From assembly GCF_018904615.1 (NCBI RefSeq), contig NZ_JADCNH010000001.1, forward strand, positions 1 to 64,000: 64,000 bases of DNA. The letters run 5' to 3'. Position 1 is the stretch's first letter, and every line of letters begins with the position of its first letter. Below are positions 48,344 through 57,540 of the stretch, in pieces. Both the position numbers and the translations under genes were made by a program. Origin of the DNA: Verticiella alkaliphila (GTDB taxonomy: Bacteria > Pseudomonadota > Gammaproteobacteria > Burkholderiales > Burkholderiaceae_B). The notes beneath the pieces are model-generated. The model ran no database searches. It saw only the letters and a program-made list of their open reading frames with translations, and had not been told where the DNA came from.

Positions 48344-50029
48344 ATGTTCGACCGGCATCTACCGTTCTGGCCGCCGCACGCCCTGCACACCCTGTCGGTG
48401 CCGCAAACCTCGCTTTGCTACAACCTGGATGTCAGCGCCACGCGCTATCCCGGGAAGACCGCCATGGTCTACTACGGTCAGGCGATCGACTATGCGCGCT
48501 TTCTGCGGGAAGTCGAAGCCTTGGCCGGGTACCTCGCGGGCCCCTGCGGCGTGGGGCGGGGTGACCGTGTCCTTCTCAACGTCCAGAACAGTCCGCAGTT
48601 CCTGATCGGCTACTACGCGATCCTGCGCGCCAACGCGGTCGTGGTGCCGGCCAATCCGATGTTGCGCACGGATGAGTTGCGCTACCTGCTGCAGGACAGC
48701 GGCGCGAATACGGCCATCTTCGGTCAGGAGGGGCTCGCCGAGTGGCAGCCGCTGATGGCAGACGGCAGTCTGCATCACGGCATTGCCGCCGCCTATTCGA
48801 GCTACCTGCCAGCCGAGCCTGTGGGCGCCCTGCCCGACATCGTCGCGGCGCCGGTGGCAGCGCTGCCGTCCGTGTCGTCCCCCCACTCGCTGGTGCGTTG
48901 GGACGATGCGCTCGGCGCCGCCCTGCCCCCGCCCGTGGCGCAAGTCGGACCCGACGACCTGGCGGTCCTGCCCTACACCTCCGGCACCACCGGTGCGCCC
49001 AAGGGCTGCATGCACACGCACGGCACCGTGATGAGCACGGCGGCAGCCCAATCCGTGTGGGTGGCCAGCGCAGGCGATCGCGTCGCCCTCGCCACCCTGC
49101 CGATGTTCCATGTCACGGGCATGCAAGGCGGCATGAACGTGCCCATCCTCGGTGGCGATACCGTCGTCATCATGACCCGGTGGGACCGCAACACGGCCGC
49201 GCTCCTCATCCAGAATTACCGGATCACCGCGTTCACCGCGATCACGACGATGCTGGTGGATTTCCTCGGCAACCCCGAGCTCGGCCGCTACGATCTGTCG
49301 TCCCTGCGCCATCTGTCCGGTGGCGGCGCGGCCATGCCGCAGGCGCTCGCCGAGCGTCTGCGCCAGGTCATCGGCCTCGATTTCGTGGAGGGCTACGGGC
49401 TTTCCGAAACCATCGCCCCTACCCACATCAATCCCGTGCATCGGCCCAAGCGCCAGTGCGCCGGCATCCCGATCTTCGGCGTGGACGCGCGCGTCGTGGA
49501 CGTGGAGACGCTGCGCGAGGTGGGCGTGGGCGAGACGGGTGAGATCGTCGTCAACGGGCCCCAGATCTTCAAGGGCTACTGGGGCAAACCGCAGGCCACC
49601 GAGGAATCCTTCTTCGAGCTCGACGGCAAGCGCTTCTTTCGCACGGGCGACCTCGGCCACTACGACGAGGAAGGCTACTTCTTCATCACCGACCGCCTGA
49701 AACGCATGATCAACGCGTCGGGCTACAAGGTCTGGCCCGCCGAGGTCGAGGCAATGCTGTATGGCCACCCGGCCATCGCCGAAGCCTGCGTCATCGCCTC
49801 ACGCGATGCGCACCGCGGCGAGACCGTCAAGGCCGTCGTCGTGTTGCGCGATGACGCCATCGACACCACCCGTCCCGACGACATCACCGAATGGGCGCGC
49901 GAGCACATGGCCTCCTACAAGGTGCCGCGCATCGTCGAATTCGCCGACAGCCTGCCCAAGACCGCCACTGGCAAGGTCTTCTGGCGAAAGCTGCAGGAAC
50001 ATGAGTACGCCAACCAAGGGAAAGCCTGA
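48344..50029 (+). CDS. Long-chain fatty acid-CoA ligase-like enzyme
   Basis: The 561-residue AMP-forming ligase has the P-loop YTSGTTGAPKGCMHTHG, GYGLSETIAPTH, TGDLGHYDEEGYFFITDR and the C-terminal lysine in TATGKVFWRKL. It begins a three-gene set with two acyl-CoA dehydrogenases, so it probably activates the acid that they then oxidise. The stop is only 2 bases from the next start, which supports an operon. The chain length or aromatic nature of the acid is not readable. Confidence 0.93.
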   Translation: MFDRHLPFWPPHALHTLSVPQTSLCYNLDVSATRYPGKTAMVYYGQAIDYARFLREVEALAGYLAGPCGVGRGDRVLLNVQNSPQFLIGYYAILRANAVVVPANPMLRTDELRYLLQDSGANTAIFGQEGLAEWQPLMADGSLHHGIAAAYSSYLPAEPVGALPDIVAAPVAALPSVSSPHSLVRWDDALGAALPPPVAQVGPDDLAVLPYTSGTTGAPKGCMHTHGTVMSTAAAQSVWVASAGDRVALATLPMFHVTGMQGGMNVPILGGDTVVIMTRWDRNTAALLIQNYRITAFTAITTMLVDFLGNPELGRYDLSSLRHLSGGGAAMPQALAERLRQVIGLDFVEGYGLSETIAPTHINPVHRPKRQCAGIPIFGVDARVVDVETLREVGVGETGEIVVNGPQIFKGYWGKPQATEESFFELDGKRFFRTGDLGHYDEEGYFFITDRLKRMINASGYKVWPAEVEAMLYGHPAIAEACVIASRDAHRGETVKAVVVLRDDAIDTTRPDDITEWAREHMASYKVPRIVEFADSLPKTATGKVFWRKLQEHEYANQGKA

Positions 50030-50031
50030 CC

Positions 50032-51222
<1,191 letters not shown>

Positions 51223-51241
51223 GCACAACGGAAGCCTATCC

Positions 51242-52387
51242 ATGAATTTCGAACTCGACGACGATCAACAGATGCTGGCGGACTCCGTGCGCCGCTGGCT
51301 CGCGGACAACTACGACTTCGACGCGCGCCGCCGCGTGATCGCCTCTGACGAAGGCACCAGCCCTGAGGCGTGGGCGGCATTCGCGGACATGGGCCTGCTC
51401 GGCCTGCCCATTCCGGAATCGGCCGGCGGCTTCGGCGGCGGTGCCGTGGGCATGATGACGGTCATGGAAGCCCTGGGCGAGTCCCTGGTCGTGGAGCCGG
51501 TGCTGGCGGGCATTCTCTCGGCACGGCTGGTGGCCAGACTCGGCTCGGCCGAGCTGCACGAGGCCGTGCTCACGCCCTTCATTGGCGGCGGGCTCAAGCT
51601 CGCCTTCGCCCATGGCGAGACCCAGGCGCGCTACGCGCTGAACGAGGTCACCACCCGCGCCGAACGCGTGGGCGATGGCTGGCGCCTGTCGGGCAACAAG
51701 CTCGCCGTCTATGGGGCGCCGCATGCCGACAAGCTTGTCGTGAGCGCGCGCACGAGCGGGGCTGATGGCGATGCCCAGGGCATCACCCTCTTCCTGGTCG
51801 ACCCGTCGGCGCCGGGCGTGCGCCGCACGGCGTATCGCACGCTGGATGGTCACCGTGCGGCCAACCTCGTCTTCGAGAACGTGCATCTGGCCCCAGCCGA
51901 CGTGCTCGGCACGGAAGGCGCGGCCCTGCCCGAGATCGAGGAGACCGTGGACTTCGCCAATGTGATGCTGTGCGCCGAAGCCGCCGGCGCCATCCGCTCG
52001 GCCAACGACGACACGCTCGCCTACCTGAAGCAGCGCCAGCAGTTCGGCCAGCCCATCGGCACGTTCCAGGCGCTGCAGCACCGCATGGTCGACATGTTCG
52101 TCACGCAAGAGCAGATGCGTTCGATGCAGTATCTGTCCTGCGCGCGACTCGATTCGGCCTCGGACGCCAATGAACGGGGCCGCGTGGCCTCGGCGGCCAA
52201 GATCAAGACGGCCGATGCCTGCCGCCAGATCTCCCAGGAATCCGTGCAGTTGCACGGAGGCATGGGCATGAGCGAAGAGCTGAAGGTCTCGCACACCTTC
52301 CGCCGTCTCACGCTGATCGGCCAGCAGTATGGCGACGCGGACTACCATCTGCAGCGCTACGCCGAGCTCGCCGACGCCAGCGCCTGA
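51242..52387 (+). CDS. Acyl-CoA dehydrogenase, small-subunit type
   Basis: The 381-residue protein has the acyl-CoA dehydrogenase fold (MNFELDDDQQMLADSVRRWL, GLPIPESAGGFGGG, QQFGQPIGTFQALQHRMVDM, QLHGGMGMSEELKVSH). It is more divergent than its neighbour, as is usual for the PimD-like partner, and probably forms a complex with it. It lies 19 bases downstream. Confidence 0.92.
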   Translation: MNFELDDDQQMLADSVRRWLADNYDFDARRRVIASDEGTSPEAWAAFADMGLLGLPIPESAGGFGGGAVGMMTVMEALGESLVVEPVLAGILSARLVARLGSAELHEAVLTPFIGGGLKLAFAHGETQARYALNEVTTRAERVGDGWRLSGNKLAVYGAPHADKLVVSARTSGADGDAQGITLFLVDPSAPGVRRTAYRTLDGHRAANLVFENVHLAPADVLGTEGAALPEIEETVDFANVMLCAEAAGAIRSANDDTLAYLKQRQQFGQPIGTFQALQHRMVDMFVTQEQMRSMQYLSCARLDSASDANERGRVASAAKIKTADACRQISQESVQLHGGMGMSEELKVSHTFRRLTLIGQQYGDADYHLQRYAELADASA

Positions 52388-52441
52388 TCGGCGCCGTGGC
52401 GGGCCGCTACACTACGGGGATCCCGTCGTCAGCCGCCCGCC

Positions 52442-52822
52442 ATGTCCGATCGCCGTCTCGTCGTCTTCGCCGCGCTCAATCTCATCATCGCCGTGGGCGC
52501 CGGCGCCTTCGGCTCGCATGGGCTGCGCCAGATCCTGTCGGCCGGCGATCTGGAGATCTGGCACATCGCCGTGCTCTACCAGATGGTGCATGCGCTGGGG
52601 CTTCTGGCGATTGCATCGCTGCTGCCGCGGTTCGATTGCCGCGCCCTGCGGCTCGCCGGCCCGGTCATGCTGGGCGGCATCGCGTTCTTCTCGGGTAGCC
52701 TCTACGTCCTGGTGCTGACGAACACGCGCATCCTGGGGGCCATCACACCCATCGGGGGCACCCTGTTCCTCATCGCCTGGGGCCTCGTGGCCTGGGCGGC
52801 ACTGCGCACACCGCGCGCCTGA
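52442..52822 (+). CDS. DUF423 inner-membrane protein (YgdD-like)
   Basis: The 126-residue protein has four hydrophobic segments, the first with AALNLIIAVGAGAFGSHGLR, then QMVHALGLLAIASLL, and near the end GGTLFLIAWGLVAWAAL. This matches DUF423, small four-helix membrane proteins of unknown role. It follows the dehydrogenase operon by 54 bases. Confidence 0.92.
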   Translation: MSDRRLVVFAALNLIIAVGAGAFGSHGLRQILSAGDLEIWHIAVLYQMVHALGLLAIASLLPRFDCRALRLAGPVMLGGIAFFSGSLYVLVLTNTRILGAITPIGGTLFLIAWGLVAWAALRTPRA

Positions 52823-52889
52823 CGCCACCCCGCCGCCGGCCTTTCCCGCTGGCTTCTTGTCAGCCTTCGGCCCGCTCGAACTGTCGCGT

Positions 52890-52907
52890 TCGGCACGGTA
52901 CCTGCTC
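52890..52907 (+). promoter_or_regulatory. Possible sigma-54 promoter for the MscS gene
   Basis: TCGGCACGGTACCTGCTC has GG (52892-52893) and GC (52904-52905) ten bases apart, but the -12 element is CTGC rather than TTGC, and the leader would be about 118 nt. It is weaker than the other sigma-54 matches. Confidence 0.4.
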
Positions 52908-53034
52908 ACACCGTTGCCTCACACAGCGGCCAATGCTTACGGTTTGCCCCACGTCCTGAGGGGCAGTCAGCGCCGCGACCACCCGCGGCGGGCCCGGTGC
53001 GCCGCCCTGCCCCCGCCCACACGGAGATCCCTCG

Positions 53035-54147
53035 ATGCATGTCGGCTTTCTATCGCCTGCGCTCCAGGAAACCCTTGCTGCCTGGCTGCTGATCCTGCTC
53101 TTCTGCGGCGTGGCTGCCTTGATCGCCTACGTCTTTCACCGCATCGTGCACGGCATTCTTCGGCGCGTCACGCGGCACCGTCCACTCGTCAAGGAAGTGC
53201 TCAAGCTGGCGTACGGGCCTTCGCAATTGGCGCTGACGCTGCTGGGCATCCGCGTCGTGCTCACCGGTGCTCCACGTGAGCTGGCGTTCGTGCCGGGCGC
53301 GTCGTATGTCGTGGGCATCGCCTTGATCGCCACGCTCACCTGGCTCGCCATGCGCTGCGTGCAGGCGGTGGGCAATACGGTCATCCAGGCCAACCCCTAC
53401 GATGTCGCCGACAATCTCAAGGCCCGTCGCGTACTCACACAGACCCGGGTGCTGGTACGCAGCGCCATGTTCGTTCTCGGGCTGATCGGGCTGTCCTTCG
53501 CCTTGCTCACGCTTCCGGGTGCCCGTCAGATCGGCGCCAGCCTGCTCGCCTCGGCCGGCATCGTCGGCCTGGTCGCCGGTATCGCCGCTCAGCCGGTGCT
53601 CGGCAACTTCATCGCCGGGCTGCAGATTGCACTGTCTCAACCCATCCGCATCGACGACGTGCTCATCGTGGAAGGCGAATGGGGCCGGGTGGAGGAAATC
53701 ACCGGCACCTTCGTCGTGGTGCGCGTCTGGGATGAGCGACGTCTGATCGTGCCGTTGCGCTGGTTCATCGAGAACCCCTTCCAGAACTGGACGCATCGCT
53801 CGGCGAGCATCCTGGGCACCGTGTTCCTGTGGCTGGATTTCGGTGTGCCTATCCCGGCCGTGCGGGCTGAATTCGAGCGCATCGTCAAAAGCTCGCAGCT
53901 CTGGGACGGTCGCGTGTGCGTGCTGCATGTGACGGAGACCAGCGAGCGCGCCGCACAGATCCGCCTGCTCGTGAGCGCCAAGGATTCCGGTACGGCATTC
54001 GACCTGCGCTGTGCCATTCGCGAAGCCATGATAGCCTTCGTGGCCCGTGAGTATCCGGAAGGGCTGCCCCGCCTGCGTGCAGAGACGGCCGAAGCCACCA
54101 CGCGACCAGGCACGAGCAGCGCGCTGGGCGCCGGCGTGGGCGCGTGA
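53035..54147 (+). CDS. MscS-family mechanosensitive channel
   Basis: The 370-residue protein has an N-terminal membrane helix, about three further helices and the pore-lining and beta-domain region (GASLLASAGIVGLVAGIAAQ, VLGNFIAGLQIALSQPIRID, DDVLIVEGEWGRVEEITGTF). Family members release solutes on hypo-osmotic shock. The C-terminus is Ala/Thr/Arg-rich. It is single, with a weak sigma-54 match upstream, and convergent with the fasciclin gene. Confidence 0.93.
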   Translation: MHVGFLSPALQETLAAWLLILLFCGVAALIAYVFHRIVHGILRRVTRHRPLVKEVLKLAYGPSQLALTLLGIRVVLTGAPRELAFVPGASYVVGIALIATLTWLAMRCVQAVGNTVIQANPYDVADNLKARRVLTQTRVLVRSAMFVLGLIGLSFALLTLPGARQIGASLLASAGIVGLVAGIAAQPVLGNFIAGLQIALSQPIRIDDVLIVEGEWGRVEEITGTFVVVRVWDERRLIVPLRWFIENPFQNWTHRSASILGTVFLWLDFGVPIPAVRAEFERIVKSSQLWDGRVCVLHVTETSERAAQIRLLVSAKDSGTAFDLRCAIREAMIAFVAREYPEGLPRLRAETAEATTRPGTSSALGAGVGA

Positions 54148-54319
54148 CCCGCCGGCGGCGCACGAGCGCGACGCTGCTCCGCAGAGGAACGCCGCATTCA
54201 TGAGGACGCCACTCGCCGTTGAGTGCCTACGGGATCCACCACCCGGCTCTCACGTGGCGACCTGCGGCGCGCCGACGGCGCCACGTCACACGACGCGGGC
54301 AGGGCCACGCCACCGGGCT

Positions 54320-54347
54320 GAGCCGCCGCCAGGGACGGCGGCGGCTC
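54320..54347. terminator. Strong stem-loop between MscS and fasciclin genes
   Basis: GAGCCGCCGCC-agggac-GGCGGCGGCTC is a perfect 11-bp GC-rich stem between two convergent genes. No U-tract is present. It lies in a gap of about 206 bases with no other visible feature. Confidence 0.5.
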
Positions 54348-54353
54348 GCGGCC

Positions 54354-54908
54354 TTACTTGGGCATGAGCACGGTGTCGATGACATTGATCACGCCGTTGG
54401 ACTGATAGACGTCGTAGGTGCTGATGTTCGCGACATTGCCCTTGCCGTCCTTGAGCGTCAGGTTGTGCTTGCCATTGGCCATGACCCATAGCGGTGCGCC
54501 GTTCACGGTCTTCAACTCCAGCACGCCCTTGCCGCTCGACTGAATGCCCTTGGCCATCGTGTCGAAATCGTAACGGCCGGGCACCACGTGGTAGGTCAGC
54601 ACGCTTGTGAGCGTGGCCTTGTTCTCGGGCTTGACGAGGGTGTCGACCGTGCCGGCGGGCAGCTTGTTGAAGGCGGCGTTCGTGGGCGCGAACACCGTGA
54701 ACGGGCCAGCGCCCTTCAGGGTCTGCACGAGTCCCGCCGCCTTGACCGCCGCCACGAGCGTCGTGTGATCCGCCGAATTCACGGCGTTGTCGACGATGTC
54801 CTTGGTGGGCAGCATGGGCTGGCCGCCGACGTTCACGTTGTCGGCTGCCATGGCCGCGCAGGCCATGAGGGTAGCGGAGAAGATCACAGCGGGGATGGCG
54901 CGTTTCAT
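54354..54908 (-). CDS. Exported fasciclin-domain protein
   Basis: The 184-residue protein has a signal peptide (ATLMACAAMAA) and one FAS1 domain (DIVDNAVNSADHTTLVAAVK, GPFTVFAPTNAAFNKLPAGT, LTYHVVPGRYDFDTMA, NGVINVIDTVLMPK). FAS1 proteins mediate adhesion or surface stress responses. It lies 180 bases from an ECF sigma/anti-sigma pair on the same strand; in mycobacteria the secreted fasciclin proteins MPT70/MPT83 are controlled by SigK-RskA, so a similar link is likely here. Confidence 0.93.
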   Translation of the reverse strand: MKRAIPAVIFSATLMACAAMAADNVNVGGQPMLPTKDIVDNAVNSADHTTLVAAVKAAGLVQTLKGAGPFTVFAPTNAAFNKLPAGTVDTLVKPENKATLTSVLTYHVVPGRYDFDTMAKGIQSSGKGVLELKTVNGAPLWVMANGKHNLTLKDGKGNVANISTYDVYQSNGVINVIDTVLMPK

Positions 54909-55047
54909 GGAAGTCTCCTAGAGAGGATGTGTTGGCCTGCACTGAGAGATACGCGGCATCGGCGCGAATGGATGCATCGTTGCAGCCCATCTACACGAAA
55001 ATGTGCTGACAAACCCACGACTGTCGCAGTGTGCACGCCAAACGACG

Positions 55048-55069
55048 AAAGCCCGCCGAAGCGGGCCTT
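55048..55069 (-). terminator. Rho-independent terminator after the anti-sigma gene
   Basis: The minus strand reads AAGGCCCGC-ttcg-GCGGGCTTT, with a short T-run after the stem. The gap to the fasciclin start contains nothing else I can support. Confidence 0.7.
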
Positions 55070-55088
55070 CTATGGGAGGCGTAGACGA

Positions 55089-55766
55089 CTACAGATGCAG
55101 CAGATTGCCGGACAGGATCACCGGACCGGTGGGTGCACCCGTAGGCGAGCCACCTGTGGGCTCCACACTGACGGCCAGGCCGGTGAACGCTGACGTGTCC
55201 ATGGTGCTGGCCTGCGCCATGCGCCCTTCTGGCGTCAGCAAGCCGAGCGATCGCGGGGCTCCGCTGGCCGGCAGCCCCCAGAGTTCGAACACGCGACCCG
55301 CTTCCGGACGTGACATCGACGCGAGCGCATGCACGCGCACGGCACCATCGGGCATGGCCGCCACCACCAGCCCGGCCCGCGCTTCGCCGTCCTGCAGCAC
55401 GGCCATGGTGGGCGCCGATTCGGGCGCCACCTGCTGCCCGGTGACCACCACTGCCACGAGGGCTGCGGCCAGCCCGCCGGAGAGCACCCGCCAGAAATTG
55501 ACTCCGCTGAACCCCCAGGCCGACTGCGTTCGATCACGGGCGCGCAACCGGCGACGGATGTTCTGCCAGACCTCGTCACGCGGCATCTCGGGCGGCAAGG
55601 CCTCGATGAGCGGGTAGAGCCGCTCTTCCCAGGCGAGCACCGTGCGGCGCAGGTCTGCGTCGTCACGTAGCAGCCGCTCGAAGCGCCGGCGTGCGCCACG
55701 GCGCATGACGCCCGACACGTAGTCGGCCGCCAGCTTGTCGCGCAACTCAGGATCTCGATAGTTCAT
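55089..55766 (-). CDS. RskA-type anti-sigma factor
   Basis: The 225-residue protein has an N-terminal cytoplasmic anti-sigma domain (about 1-80), one membrane helix (LSGGLAAALVAVVVTG, about 98-113) and a periplasmic RskA-type domain (VFELWGLPASGAPRSLGLL). Its ATG at 55766 overlaps the sigma gene stop by 4 bases. It should hold the ECF sigma factor inactive at the membrane until a signal triggers release. Confidence 0.92.
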   Translation of the reverse strand: MNYRDPELRDKLAADYVSGVMRRGARRRFERLLRDDADLRRTVLAWEERLYPLIEALPPEMPRDEVWQNIRRRLRARDRTQSAWGFSGVNFWRVLSGGLAAALVAVVVTGQQVAPESAPTMAVLQDGEARAGLVVAAMPDGAVRVHALASMSRPEAGRVFELWGLPASGAPRSLGLLTPEGRMAQASTMDTSAFTGLAVSVEPTGGSPTGAPTGPVILSGNLLHL

Positions 55767-56308
55767 CCCAGACATCCTTTCAACCGCTCCAGACCACGCC
55801 GCACCCAGCTCTTGACCGAACCGAGCGGCGCCGTCATGCGGGCTGCGATCTCGCTATGACTCAAATCCTCGAAGAACGACAACGCGATCGCCATGCGCTG
55901 CTGTCCCACCAGCTGCTTGAGACACTCGGCCAGACGTGCCCCGTCGCGCGAGGATTCGAGTCTCGCCAAAGGGCCCGGCGCCTCGTCGGCCCAAGCATCG
56001 GTGATTTCGCCATCCGGATCCGCCTGTTCGCGGTCCGGCCGACGCAGCACGTCGATGCAGCGATTGCGCACGATGCGAGTCATCCACGTCATCACCTGCC
56101 CCTCATCGGCGGCATAGCGATGCGCGTTGTCCCACACGCTGACGAAACACTCCTGGATCACTTCCTCTGCCAGGTCCCTCCGTCTCAACATACGGGTGGC
56201 GAGCGCAAACAGATGCGGTGCGGTGGCTCGGTAGAGCTCGGCCAGGGCGGGCTGCTCGGCGCGGGCGCAACCGGCGATCAAGACCTGCAGGCGGGCGGCG
56301 TCAGCCAT
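55763..56308 (-). CDS. ECF RNA polymerase sigma factor, SigK-like
   Basis: The 181-residue protein has sigma region 2 (LAEEVIQECFVSVWDNAHRY, MTWMTRIVRNRCIDVLRR) and region 4 (SFFEDLSHSEIAARMTAPLG, SVKSWVRRGLERLKGCL). It is followed by its anti-sigma factor and then a fasciclin gene. An 18-base palindrome lies 4 bases before its start codon region. Confidence 0.95.
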   Translation of the reverse strand: MADAARLQVLIAGCARAEQPALAELYRATAPHLFALATRMLRRRDLAEEVIQECFVSVWDNAHRYAADEGQVMTWMTRIVRNRCIDVLRRPDREQADPDGEITDAWADEAPGPLARLESSRDGARLAECLKQLVGQQRMAIALSFFEDLSHSEIAARMTAPLGSVKSWVRRGLERLKGCLG

Positions 56309-56311
56309 GGT

Positions 56312-56329
56312 CGCCCTCGATCGAGGGCG
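56312..56329. promoter_or_regulatory. Perfect 18-base palindrome upstream of the ECF sigma gene
   Basis: CGCCCTCGATCGAGGGCG is a perfect palindrome centred just upstream of the sigma start. It could be an operator, or a stem-loop that masks the ribosome site. Confidence 0.45.
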
Positions 56330-56537
56330 CGGCGGTGGAGCGTCGATGGACCATCGTCGGAAATCTCACGAGAAAAACGGCGGGAAGGCTCCCGATCATA
56401 CGCCAGCGCGTCGGCCGGGCGTTTGCGTGACAGACAAGCCGGCCCCGGGAGATGCCACCCCACGGCGGCACCCACGGCGATGGCCCACGGTCTAGTCTCC
56501 CCTGGCTCGCGCAAGCAACGCCAGGCTACGGCAGGCG

Positions 56538-56903
56538 CTAGTCCGGGTGGCGCCGAGGGGCGGCTTCCTGCTCGATGACGCCCTTCAGGGCGTCCTTGCC
56601 TTCGATGCCGTGCAGCTTGGCGCCCGAAACATAGATCGCCCGGCCCAGCATGTGCCCTGCCACCGGCACGGTAAAGATCAGGAAGACGATGGTGAGCGCG
56701 GCCACGCCGAGGGTTGTGGCGTCGCCACTGGCAAGCGCGGCGCCCGCCACGGTAAGGCCGGCACCGACCGTGCCGGCCTTCGTGGAGGCATGCATGCGCT
56801 GCAGCGGATCGGAGAACCGCAGCAGGCCAAGGGCGGCGGCAAAAAGAAATACGAAGCCGACGACCTTGAGCAGCAGCGCGACGACGGTGAGAACGAGCAT
56901 CAT
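56538..56903 (-). CDS. mrpG: Na+/H+ antiporter subunit G
   Basis: The 121-residue protein has three hydrophobic segments and matches MrpG/PhaG (FAAALGLLRFSDPLQRMHAS, TKAGTVGAGLTVAGAAL). It is the last of seven mrp genes; its ATG overlaps the mrpF stop by 4 bases. The MRP complex expels Na+ or K+ in exchange for protons. No terminator is evident before the ECF sigma gene. Confidence 0.93.
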   Translation of the reverse strand: MMLVLTVVALLLKVVGFVFLFAAALGLLRFSDPLQRMHASTKAGTVGAGLTVAGAALASGDATTLGVAALTIVFLIFTVPVAGHMLGRAIYVSGAKLHGIEGKDALKGVIEQEAAPRRHPD

Positions 56904-57202
56904 GATTGCCCCCGCTTGCGACGTTCGAGGAAGGCGGCGAGCGCACACGTGCCGACGAAACCGAACACCGCCAGACCCAGCCCGACGTCCAGGAACTCGC
57001 GCCGGCCGCTGGCCGCGCAGGCCAGCGCGGCCGCGGTAACGGCCACGCCGGTCAGCATGTCCAGCGCAACAAAGCGATCGGCATATGCCGGACCGCGCAA
57101 CATGCGCAGCAACGTCATGCCGAGCGGCACGGCGATCAACGCCAGCAGAATCTGCGAGGCCGTCGTGACCCATTGGCCGATCTGGCCCAGGCTTTCGATC
57201 AT
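56900..57202 (-). CDS. mrpF: Na+/H+ antiporter subunit F
   Basis: The 100-residue protein has three membrane helices (ILLALIAVPLGMTLLRML, ALDMLTGVAVTAAALAC, VGLGLAVFGFVGTCALAAFL) and the PAYADRFVALD signature of MrpF/PhaF. It overlaps both neighbours by 4 bases. Confidence 0.93.
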   Translation of the reverse strand: MIESLGQIGQWVTTASQILLALIAVPLGMTLLRMLRGPAYADRFVALDMLTGVAVTAAALACAASGRREFLDVGLGLAVFGFVGTCALAAFLERRKRGQS

Positions 57203-57540
57203 CCTTCAATCTCCAGAAGCGTATCTTCGAACGTGCGCCGGATGCCGGCGATGACCGCCTCGGCATCCGCCGCATCCAGGCAGTGCACGTACAGCGTCGA
57301 GCGATCAGCGCTCACATGGAGCGACGTGGTGCCTGGCGTCAACGAGACCAGGTTGGCCAGCGTGGCGATCCCCATGTCCGTACGCAGCCGCAGCGGCATC
57401 GCGATGATGGCGGGTGAGAGCTGCTGGTCGCGCGCAAAGGCGGCTTTCGCCACAGACCATGACGACAGCGCGAGCTCGCGCAGGAAAACGGCTGACAGGA
57501 TCAGGCTCGCGCGCACGCGGCGGAAGGTGCGTCCCATCAT
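57199..57540 (-). CDS. mrpE: Na+/H+ antiporter subunit E, short form
   Basis: The 113-residue protein has the MrpE core (FLRELALSSWSVAKAAF, NLVSLTPGTTSLHVSADRST, LYVHCLDAADAEAV). It is shorter than the roughly 160-residue Bacillus MrpE because part of the N-terminal membrane region is missing. It overlaps mrpD and mrpF by 4 bases each. Confidence 0.9.
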   Translation of the reverse strand: MMGRTFRRVRASLILSAVFLRELALSSWSVAKAAFARDQQLSPAIIAMPLRLRTDMGIATLANLVSLTPGTTSLHVSADRSTLYVHCLDAADAEAVIAGIRRTFEDTLLEIEG

